Positions 34,437-41,832 of a stretch of DNA of 64,000 nucleotides are shown here, piece after piece. The notes under the pieces are model-generated. The model saw nothing but the letters and a program-made list of their open reading frames with translations, had not been told where the DNA came from and did not search any database. A program made the translations under genes and the position numbers. The DNA lies in NCBI GenBank assembly GCA_041656735.1, contig JBBACY010000001.1, forward strand, positions 186,001 to 250,000, read 5' to 3'. The DNA is from Perlabentimonas sp041656735 (GTDB lineage: Bacteria; Bacteroidota; Bacteroidia; Bacteroidales; Tenuifilaceae). Each line of letters starts with the position of its first letter. The stretch's first letter is position 1.

Positions 34437-35444
34437 ATGATGCGACGATTTTTTATACTATTGGGATTTGTACTACTGGCCAGCGTGTTGCAGGCGCAGC
34501 AGCAGCCCGTGTATAGCCAGTATATGATGAATCCATTTTTGCTAAACCCCGCCATTGCCGGACACTTGGGTTATACCGATTTTAATCTCGTGGCACGCGA
34601 ACAGTGGTTAGGTTACGGCGATGGGCCAAGCACCTACGCGCTAAGCGGTCAAACCCGTGTTTTGCGTACCAGCTTCCGTAACCGAAGTCGTAATGTTCGA
34701 AGTCGTACACGCAGGCGCAGGCCAAGCGGTAGAGTTGGCTTTGGTGGTTATATTTACAATGATAAGAACGGCGCTATGAGCCGTACCGGCTTTCAGGGAA
34801 CCTACGCATACCATATCTACGTGCGCGATATTCAGTACAGCGCAGGTGTTTCGCTTTCGGCTTTCCAGTTTCGTGCCGATGTGAATTCCGATGATCTTTT
34901 CAATAATAATGATAATTCGCTCGACAATGTTCGTCCTATGTACTCACCCGATGCAAATATCGGATTTTTGGTAAGTGCCGAAAATTTCTATGGAGGGATA
35001 TCGGCAACCAACCTTATACAAAATGCCATTCAGTTTGGTAACGGAACCAATGAGCTGGCCTACAAGCTACCCCGTTATTACCATATTTTAGCAGGGTATA
35101 AATACCAGGAGCGTCGTGCCGATTACGGATTTGAGCCCTCTATAATGATTGCTTTTACCGATAGGGCGCTCACCTCGGGCTTTATGGTGCGTAATGCCTG
35201 GAGCATCGATTTTAATGTTAAGGCATCGTACAAGGAGAACTACTGGGCAGGCATATCATTTCGCACCACGGGCACCATTATTACCATGTTTGGATTAAAT
35301 TACCAAAACTTTTATCTAGGCTATGCCTTCGACTATAGCTATGGCGACGTATCGGCCTTTAACCGGTTGGGCTCGCATGAAATTATGCTGGGCATGAAAC
35401 TTGGCGATAGCGCCCGCCGATACCGTTGGCTTAACAGGTTTTAA
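34437..35444 (+). CDS. PorP/SprF family type IX secretion membrane protein
   Basis: A 335-residue outer-membrane barrel. A signal peptide ends near residue 22 (LQAQQQ), followed by the family opening QPVYSQYMMNPFLLNPAIAGHLGY and many Gly/aromatic strands. The end (GSHEIMLGMKLG) is also typical. An Arg-rich loop (about 82-98, RNRSRNVRSRTRRRR) is unusual and presumably extracellular or periplasmic. Paired with the preceding CHU_C-domain protein, it probably acts as the dedicated outer-membrane partner for secreting or anchoring that substrate, as SprF does for SprB. A second paralogue heads the core operon at 43223-44158. Confidence 0.93.
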   Translation: MMRRFFILLGFVLLASVLQAQQQPVYSQYMMNPFLLNPAIAGHLGYTDFNLVAREQWLGYGDGPSTYALSGQTRVLRTSFRNRSRNVRSRTRRRRPSGRVGFGGYIYNDKNGAMSRTGFQGTYAYHIYVRDIQYSAGVSLSAFQFRADVNSDDLFNNNDNSLDNVRPMYSPDANIGFLVSAENFYGGISATNLIQNAIQFGNGTNELAYKLPRYYHILAGYKYQERRADYGFEPSIMIAFTDRALTSGFMVRNAWSIDFNVKASYKENYWAGISFRTTGTIITMFGLNYQNFYLGYAFDYSYGDVSAFNRLGSHEIMLGMKLGDSARRYRWLNRF

Positions 35445-35449
35445 ATTAG

Positions 35450-36065
35450 TGACTTGAGAGGAAAGTGATGAGTGACTAAAGTGATGAGTGACAAGTGACT
35501 AAAGTGATGAGTGACTAAACTGATAAGTGACTAAAGTGGTGAGTGACTAAAGTGACAAGTGACTAAAGTGGTGAGTGACTAAAGTGACAAGTGACTGAAG
35601 TGACAAGTGACTAAAGTGATAAGTTATAAGTGGTAAGTTGTAAGTGTTTGAAGGCGATAGCTTACTGATTACTGTTAAAGGTTGAGGTTGAGGTTGAGAG
35701 GGTTACGAGTTACGAGTTGCGGGTTGCGAGTTACGGGTTGCGAGTTGCGAGTTATGAGTTACGGGTTTTGAGTTATGGGTTAAAAACCAATGGTTAAGGT
35801 GCAGAGCGCCGAAATATTTGTTGACTCCAAATATTTATGCAAAATGCAAGGTGCAGAGCACCAGAATATTAAGCAAAAATCAACCACCGATAGCGAATAA
35901 GGTTTAGGTTAAGGTTGAGGTTGAGGTTAAGGTTGAGAGGGTTAGGGGTTACGAGTTATGGGTTACGAGTGTGTGAAGGCGATACCCTAATGATTACTGT
36001 TCACTGATTAATGTTAAAGGTTGAGGCAGCCAATAGCCAATAGCCAACAGCTAACTTTTCACTTT
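35450..36065 (+). repeat. Composite heptamer repeat element, copy E
   Basis: In order: an array of alternating 9-nt AGTGACTAA and 7-nt AGTGATG/AGTGACA units; a core variant (35644-35674); GGTTGA hexamers; GTTACGA/GTTGCGG heptamers; two REP-like hairpins (35798-35810 and 35850-35862); more GGTTGA hexamers and heptamers; a full core (35971-36001); AGCCAAT/AGCCAAC heptamers; and TTTTCAC/TTTTAAC heptamers. It lies downstream of the PorP/SprF gene and of the 3' end of the BPL_N lipoprotein gene. Confidence 0.92.
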
Positions 36066-36075
36066 TAACTTCCCC

Positions 36076-37209
36076 CTATATCTCTTCAAAAAACCGTATT
36101 GCAGCTTCTATTTTTGCTTTAGCCGCTTCATTTTTCTCATTCTTTAATGCAGCGCGTAAATCGGGTAGGTAGTAGGTAAACTCGGAGTTGGAGATGTACT
36201 CGGCGGCCCTTGCCCTAACCATTGCCGACGAATCGAAAAGTAATCCCTGAACCCAACGTTTAGCATCCCATGATATATTGCTTTCAAGCCAGTTAAGCGC
36301 ATCTACTTTTTCATCGGGTGTACCGTACAGAAATGTTGAATAGTATGCCGACTCCTGCTTTAGCATGCTCTTGGTAAATAGAATTTCCTTTTCAAAAAGC
36401 GAAGGTCTCACTGCATTTGCGTTGTAAGCGGCATACTCCTTACTAAGTGTCCATCTTACCATTCTTGGAATAAGCCATCGCATACCAGGTGTTGCTTCGG
36501 GGTGTGCTATGGTGCTGAAAACGCGACCTTTTCCGTAGCTATTTCCAATAAAGAAAGGTTTAGCGTTGGTCATATTTGCCGGAGCGCCACCCTCTTCATG
36601 AACATCGCTCTCCATGGTAGCAAATGAGGTGTAATTTATGGTATCGGGAGCATCTATAAATACGGGCCCTTCGTAATACATCACAAAGTTAGTATCGAGT
36701 GAAGCGAGCTCGGGGAATATGTTTAAGCCCTCTTTGGTAAGGGTGAATTTTGCTAGCCCATGCCCACGGTTATCATGTTCAATATCAATAGCCTGAGCTC
36801 CATTTATTGCAACCGAAGCATAACCAGGCGTATTTGAGAATAGGTAAGCACCAGCGCAAATACCCACAGCACCGCCTCCGTTGGCAATAAAGGTGCGTAT
36901 GCGTTCTTGGTTTTCGTGCCCAAGGTTTAAGTACTGCCGACTACCGCCGCCACCTGGAATAATAATTGCATCGAGAGAATCTAAACACCCGTTAGCTATA
37001 TCGGTAGTTGTGATAAGCTTCACGTGCATTTCCTTATCTATTTTAATCGCTTCAATTGTTTCCCAAACACAGGTTTGAGCGCCCCCGTGCCCATCGAATA
37101 CGCCAACTTTAATTGTATTTTCGTTGAGACGGGGATTTTGCGTTTGATTGCTGCCACACGAGTATGTGAATAAAGCAAATGCGACGATTATAGAAGTTAG
37201 ATATCTCAT
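36076..37209 (-). CDS. Lipoprotein with BPL_N (class I amidotransferase-like) and HEAT-like domains
   Basis: A 377-residue exported lipoprotein; the probable lipid-modified Cys is residue 18 (TYSCGSNQ). Residues about 33-255 form a class I glutamine amidotransferase-like fold: IIPGGGGSRQY, then the nucleophile-elbow sequence GGGAVGICAGAYLFS with its Cys, matching the BPL_N family that resembles the N-terminus of biotin protein ligase. The last 110 residues are helical and HEAT-like (DSSAMVRARAAEYI). Enzymatic role unknown; no biotin ligase domain is present. The gene is flanked by two composite repeats in the same orientation, and its -33 box lies in the edge of one of them. Confidence 0.82.
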   Translation of the reverse strand: MRYLTSIIVAFALFTYSCGSNQTQNPRLNENTIKVGVFDGHGGAQTCVWETIEAIKIDKEMHVKLITTTDIANGCLDSLDAIIIPGGGGSRQYLNLGHENQERIRTFIANGGGAVGICAGAYLFSNTPGYASVAINGAQAIDIEHDNRGHGLAKFTLTKEGLNIFPELASLDTNFVMYYEGPVFIDAPDTINYTSFATMESDVHEEGGAPANMTNAKPFFIGNSYGKGRVFSTIAHPEATPGMRWLIPRMVRWTLSKEYAAYNANAVRPSLFEKEILFTKSMLKQESAYYSTFLYGTPDEKVDALNWLESNISWDAKRWVQGLLFDSSAMVRARAAEYISNSEFTYYLPDLRAALKNEKNEAAKAKIEAAIRFFEEI

Positions 37210-37248
37210 AAAACAAAAGTTTAGTTTGTTATTAGTGGGTTATTACGG

Positions 37249-37279
37249 CAAAGTTAATACAAAAAGTGAATAGTGACAA
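37249..37279 (-). promoter_or_regulatory. Promoter of the BPL_N lipoprotein gene
   Basis: On the minus strand the -7 box TAACTTTG (37256-37249) is an exact TAnnTTTG match, and a TTG -33 core (37279-37277) lies 20 nt away within the first units of the neighbouring repeat element. Confidence 0.6.
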
Positions 37280-37905
37280 GTTGCGAGTTATGAGTGAATA
37301 AAGTGACAAGTGACTAAAGTGATAAGTTATAAGTGGTAAGTTATAAGTGGTAAGTTGTAAGTGTTTGAAGGCGATACCTTACTGATTACTGTTAAAGGTT
37401 GAGGTTGAGGTTGAGGTTGAGAGGGTTACGGGTTGCGGGTTACGGGTTGCGGGTTGCGAGTTGTGGGTTGCGAGTTGTGGGTTGCGAGTTATGAGTTGCG
37501 AGTTACGGGTTTTGAGTTATGGGTTAAAACCCAATGGTTAAGGTGCAGAGCACCGAAATATTTGTTGACTCCAAATATTGATGCAAAATGCAAGGTGCAG
37601 AGCACCGAAATATCAAATACAAGCCAACAGCTAATAGCAAGGTTAAGGTTAAGGTTGAGGTTGAGGTTGAGAGGGTTACGGGTTGCGAGTTGCGAGTTGC
37701 GAGTTGCGGGTTACGAGTTGCGGGTTACGAGTTATGGGTTACGGGTTACGAGTTATTGGTTACGAGTTACGAGTTATGGGTTACGAGTGTGTGAAGGCGA
37801 TACCCTAATGATTACTGTTCACTGATTAATGTTAAAGGTTGAGGCAGCCAATAGCCAATAGCCAATAGCCAACAGCTAACTTTTCACTTTTCACTTTTCA
37901 CTGTT
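37262..37905 (+). repeat. Composite heptamer repeat element, copy F
   Basis: Same order of modules as copy E, in the same orientation: AGTGAC-type array; core variant (37361-37391); GGTTGA hexamers; GTTGCGG/GTTACGG heptamers; two REP-like hairpins (37542-37554 and 37594-37606); GGTTGA hexamers; a longer GTTACGA heptamer array; full core (37789-37819); AGCCAAT heptamers; TTTTCAC heptamers. The hairpin pair with its ATATTTGTTGACTCCAAATA linker is almost identical to copy E. Confidence 0.93.
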
Positions 37906-37933
37906 ATTTGTTTACTCTTTCGGATTGTACAAT

Positions 37934-37968
37934 AAAAAAAGGCTGGTAAAATGAACCAACCTTTTTTA
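37934..37968 (-). terminator. Rho-independent terminator of the type IX core operon
   Basis: A stem of about 13 bp, (A)nGGCTGGT with ACCAACC(T)n and one G-U pair, has a T-run on the minus strand. It lies about 20 nt past the gldN stop. Confidence 0.85.
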
Positions 37969-37987
37969 TATAATATGTTATGAGGGA

Positions 37988-38878
37988 TTAGTACTCCCAA
38001 ATATCGTGTTCCCAGTTAAAAATTTCATACTTAATACGTTCAGATTCTTTCAGGTTTGGAACACCACCAAATGTATATTCGTTAATTAACCGGTTGTCGT
38101 GTACGTTTGACTCTTGAATAATGTGCGATGAGAATCTTCTTTTAAAGAAAATATCATCGAACGAGTTACGTTGTGCGTCGTTGTTGGTGTTAAAAACAGC
38201 AGTATTGGCTAAAACTGTCCGAGCGTGAGGGTAGTACACCCAAAAAAGTTTCATTTTAAGAACTTCTCCTTGCATATCAGTATCATTTTCTTCAGCACCT
38301 GATGTAATGCGAGTATATACCCTAATTGGGCAAATACCTATTACGCGCACGTTCATTGTTGAGTGCTGCTTATCGAAAAACCACTCTTCCTTTAACTGAA
38401 GTTCTCTAATTTCGCTCCAGGTAATGGATCCTGGGATAATAATAAGCGTATCTCTGTTAGTTTCTGGGTTAAAAACCGAACGTTCAGTATCTTCTGCCCC
38501 AAGTTTTGATAAAATTTGCTCGTACGATATTAAGGTTGAGAATTCATCGTCGATATCGGCATCATAAGCATTAATCTCGTTGTATTTAATAGCATCAATA
38601 AGCCTTTGAACAAGACTCTTCCTGTCGTACATATGTGTAGTTGGAAAGTACAAAGGTAGATTCATTCTTTGACGCAGGTCAACAGTACGCCAAATGCGTT
38701 TGGTAAACATCATATCTGCCTCCCGCAAATGAGGGTATGGCACGGGTATTCTTTGCTTTATGGTTTCTTTTTCGTAAACCCCATCGTTAACCAGTGGCTC
38801 TTTATTTTGGGCGTTTGATGTTAAGGTCATTGCAAACAAAGTTGTGCAACACATCAAGAAAACTGCTATTTTTCTCAT
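37988..38878 (-). CDS. gldN: Type IX secretion ring protein GldN/PorN
   Basis: A 296-residue periplasmic protein from the ATG at 38878; a TTG three codons upstream is possible but less likely. The signal peptide (about 1-24, ending SNAQ) is followed by the GldN domain with the conserved ADMMFTKRIWRTVDLRQRMN and VLKMKLFWVYYPHAR. GldN/PorN binds GldK/PorK to form the large periplasmic ring associated with the outer membrane. Last gene of the porP-gldKLMN operon, eleven nt after gldM and followed by a terminator. Confidence 0.95.
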   Translation of the reverse strand: MRKIAVFLMCCTTLFAMTLTSNAQNKEPLVNDGVYEKETIKQRIPVPYPHLREADMMFTKRIWRTVDLRQRMNLPLYFPTTHMYDRKSLVQRLIDAIKYNEINAYDADIDDEFSTLISYEQILSKLGAEDTERSVFNPETNRDTLIIIPGSITWSEIRELQLKEEWFFDKQHSTMNVRVIGICPIRVYTRITSGAEENDTDMQGEVLKMKLFWVYYPHARTVLANTAVFNTNNDAQRNSFDDIFFKRRFSSHIIQESNVHDNRLINEYTFGGVPNLKESERIKYEIFNWEHDIWEY

Positions 38879-38889
38879 AATCAACAAAA

Positions 38890-40524
38890 TTATCGAATTC
38901 TATATACTATATCGTTCAAGTCGCGAACTCTACCATCAGGTCCAACTGCTTTAATATCAACAAAGTTAACCGATTGTCCGCTTCTAAGTCCATCAAGCAA
39001 TCGTCGTTGTTGGTCGTTAATAATTTGACCATTCGAGGTGGCTGTCTGTGTAAATCCTCCCACGGTTGCCATTACCGAAAATGTTGTAATTTTAAACGAT
39101 AGGTCGAAGTCAAAACTATCGGGCATTTTTGCTTCAACCGATAGCGATGCTGCAAGTTCGTTTTTATTTACAATACGAGAAGTAACGCCTCTAACTCCGG
39201 CAATAGGGTCTGGCACATCGCGCACCCTAAACTTGCGTACTCCCATATTTTTTTGTTTACCATCAATTTCGGCAAATACGGTAACATTACAATCGCCCCC
39301 TCGGCCTGGTATTACTTGGTACCCACCAGTAATTTTCCGGATGGTTCCTCCGCCATCAACTGAGGGCTTAATTTTATCACCCGAAACTCCGGGTATGGAT
39401 ATGTCAACAGGGTTTTCAACACCTCTGTAAAAAACGTTCATTTTGGTAGGTGAAACCACAACGTTAGGTTCTGCCACCTCAAACTCATGGTTAAACGGAC
39501 GCCTAAACTTAGAACCATCAGGACCGGTTACCTCAAGCAATCCCGACCATTTATTTATGCCAGTACGTCCAGATTTGCGTGTAAATAAGCCCCTTCCATT
39601 TACAACAGGAACCTCTTCGTATGAGCCCACCATTCTATATTCTTGAGCACCCTGATCATTAATGTACGATTCGTAGTTACCAACGTAAATTTTGGGTACC
39701 TGGGTAGTATCTGAAGCGGCTAAGAAAATTTCGGCTGTAAATTCGCCACCCTGAAAAACGTAACTTGACTTTGGAATTACCACGGCATCCAGCTTATTTA
39801 CCTTAAAGTCTCCAGCATCAACTTGCTGAAGCATGTAACCTACAACTTCTGCTTCAACATTTAGCATATCAAGCTGAATTTTTGTAAGCTGAGGAAATAA
39901 TGCAACTAGAGGGATATGGTCGAAGCGTGTAGATTCCCAGGTATGAGGAGCACCGTCTGCTGCAGGAGGTGGGTTGTCGGTATTTAGAATACTGCTAATG
40001 GAATTAATGAGTTGTTCACCCGCAACAGGGTCTATCTTACTTTGCATATACTCCCTGTAGTCAATAATTTTTAGTTTTAACTCAGTTGCCTTTCCTCCAC
40101 TCTCGACAGATCCAATAAAAATATTACCACTAACATTGGTATCACCTTTAGACGAGATTAAGCTTGCATCTACCTCATTATCACCAATTAATGCCGGCGA
40201 CATTTCACTCTCAGCAGTAGTAACGGTTAAAATTTTTAACCCTTGAATATAGTCAACCAAATCTCGCGTACGTTCACGAATTTCGTCGGTTGTATTTTTC
40301 CAGGGTTCAACCTTGGTAGGGTTAATAGCATATGCGCTTTCCATCTGGTTGTATAATCTCTCGTTTTTTATTGTAATGTTACGAGTAGTTTGATATAACC
40401 CGTTGTCAACCAAAACGAAAGCATCGAGTACAGTAGCTGAAACATTCAATGCAAGCATTGCTGTTAAAACTAGGTACATCATACCTATCATTTTCTGTCT
40501 CGGAGTTTCTTTGCCGCCTGCCAT
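38890..40524 (-). CDS. gldM: Type IX secretion motor protein GldM/PorM
   Basis: A 544-residue inner-membrane protein. The opening AGGKETPRQKMIGMMYLVLTAMLALNVSA contains the single transmembrane helix (about 10-32) that combines with GldL in the proton-driven motor. The long periplasmic part is made of successive beta domains ending in a C-terminal domain that contacts the GldK/GldN ring. Length is typical (about 515-545). GldM transmits inner-membrane energy to the outer-membrane ring. Gap to gldL is 21 nt. Confidence 0.96.
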   Translation of the reverse strand: MAGGKETPRQKMIGMMYLVLTAMLALNVSATVLDAFVLVDNGLYQTTRNITIKNERLYNQMESAYAINPTKVEPWKNTTDEIRERTRDLVDYIQGLKILTVTTAESEMSPALIGDNEVDASLISSKGDTNVSGNIFIGSVESGGKATELKLKIIDYREYMQSKIDPVAGEQLINSISSILNTDNPPPAADGAPHTWESTRFDHIPLVALFPQLTKIQLDMLNVEAEVVGYMLQQVDAGDFKVNKLDAVVIPKSSYVFQGGEFTAEIFLAASDTTQVPKIYVGNYESYINDQGAQEYRMVGSYEEVPVVNGRGLFTRKSGRTGINKWSGLLEVTGPDGSKFRRPFNHEFEVAEPNVVVSPTKMNVFYRGVENPVDISIPGVSGDKIKPSVDGGGTIRKITGGYQVIPGRGGDCNVTVFAEIDGKQKNMGVRKFRVRDVPDPIAGVRGVTSRIVNKNELAASLSVEAKMPDSFDFDLSFKITTFSVMATVGGFTQTATSNGQIINDQQRRLLDGLRSGQSVNFVDIKAVGPDGRVRDLNDIVYRIR

Positions 40525-40545
40525 AGTATTTAGTTAAGTTGCAAA

Positions 40546-41802
40546 TTAAGCTTTATTGTTAACAACATTCATGGCAGAAAGCATGTTGCCATATACTGTA
40601 TTTAGAGAGTGAATGCTCTGGTTGAGTTGTGTTACTGAATCAGAGTATTTCTCTGTTTCTTCGATGGAAGTTTTTAGTTTTGCCATCATTTTTTCAACAC
40701 CGGCGTATACCGCTTGTGATTCTTTTAGTTTCTCAGATGTTCCTTGCAAGTGTAGTTCGTGGGCAGCGTTAAGAGCAGACATATTCTTGTTAAGCTTATC
40801 AAGTTGCTCTTGGTAACCAGTGCTACCTTGTGCAATAAATTCGCCATTAACTTTCATTGCATCTGCAAGTTGAGTGTATGTTGAAGTAAGTCCAGTAGCG
40901 GCATCGCCCAATAGGTTTGCAGCATTTTCACTTGATTGAACCAGCTTTTCACTAACCTCTTTGCCTGCATTTGATAGGTGTGCCTCAAGGTTTTCAACAG
41001 AGCGATCGAGGCCTCCTTTAAAAGTTGTGCCGCTTTCGGAAATTGTACCCGCAGCTTTTTGGAAACTTTCGGAAAGGATATTTACCGACTCGTTAAGAAC
41101 CTGACCGCTACCTTGGTAATTTTGAACGAAACTAGAGATAGATTCATTCGCCTTATTAAGGTTATTGGTGTATGAGTTTGTTGCTGTTGCGGCATCGGAT
41201 ATATCGGAAAGTTTTGATGTGGTGTCGCTTAGCTTATTTAGGCCTTTGCTAATTTTATCGAATAGAGCAGGGCTTATATCTGCATTTTCGAGCATTTGAT
41301 CGAATTTTTGCGAAAAAACTAACCCAGCATTGCTTGCATAAACCGCATTGCCTGTTGCAGCCGGAGCTGAAGTGGCTACGGGGCTCGATGTTGCTGCCAC
41401 TGGTTGTGGAGCACTACTTGCTTGCGCTGCAGGCGCTACTCCCGCATTTGCATTTAATGCAGCTACAGCCGTAGTTATAATCTCTTTCATGTCATCAGCA
41501 TCAAATCCTTCAAGGCCTGAGCCTTTTCTGTACTTGCGAAGTTCTTCCTCGTCAGACATTCCTGCAAGCTCGGGATAAACCAAAGTCCAGTCAACCTCAT
41601 CGTGTAGAGGCTCAAACCCCGAGAAGAAGAAGATTACAACCTCGGTTGTCATACCAATGGTAAGCATGGCACCCGCATATGGCCAGTACATTAATTTAAA
41701 AAGAGCACCGGTTAATACTAGGGCTGCACCCCAAGCATAGAGGTACTTCATGAAGTTTCTCCATTTTTCCCCTTGTACAATTTCTGATATATTAAATCCC
41801 AT
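40546..41802 (-). CDS. gldL: Type IX secretion motor protein GldL/PorL, extended
   Basis: A 418-residue inner-membrane protein. Two transmembrane helices are near 18-60 (KYLYAWGAALVLTGALFK and AGAMLTIGMTTEVVIFFFSG), and the periplasm/cytoplasm boundary Glu-rich FEPLHDEVDW follows. GldL forms the proton channel with GldM. Flavobacterium GldL is about 215 residues and Porphyromonas PorL about 309, so this form is long. The extra part is a Pro/Ala/Ser linker (about 122-152) and a long coiled-coil cytoplasmic region (about 165-410) rich in Ser, Asn and Lys. Confidence 0.95.
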   Translation of the reverse strand: MGFNISEIVQGEKWRNFMKYLYAWGAALVLTGALFKLMYWPYAGAMLTIGMTTEVVIFFFSGFEPLHDEVDWTLVYPELAGMSDEEELRKYRKGSGLEGFDADDMKEIITTAVAALNANAGVAPAAQASSAPQPVAATSSPVATSAPAATGNAVYASNAGLVFSQKFDQMLENADISPALFDKISKGLNKLSDTTSKLSDISDAATATNSYTNNLNKANESISSFVQNYQGSGQVLNESVNILSESFQKAAGTISESGTTFKGGLDRSVENLEAHLSNAGKEVSEKLVQSSENAANLLGDAATGLTSTYTQLADAMKVNGEFIAQGSTGYQEQLDKLNKNMSALNAAHELHLQGTSEKLKESQAVYAGVEKMMAKLKTSIEETEKYSDSVTQLNQSIHSLNTVYGNMLSAMNVVNNKA

Positions 41803-41832
41803 CGCTATGTAGTTGGTTAGTTTTTAGCTAAA

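Noticed and set aside
35685..35955. Telomere-like GGTTGA hexamers as a replicon end or origin
   Set aside because: The hexamers are short, occur at several internal sites and always adjoin heptamer arrays; genes continue on both sides.
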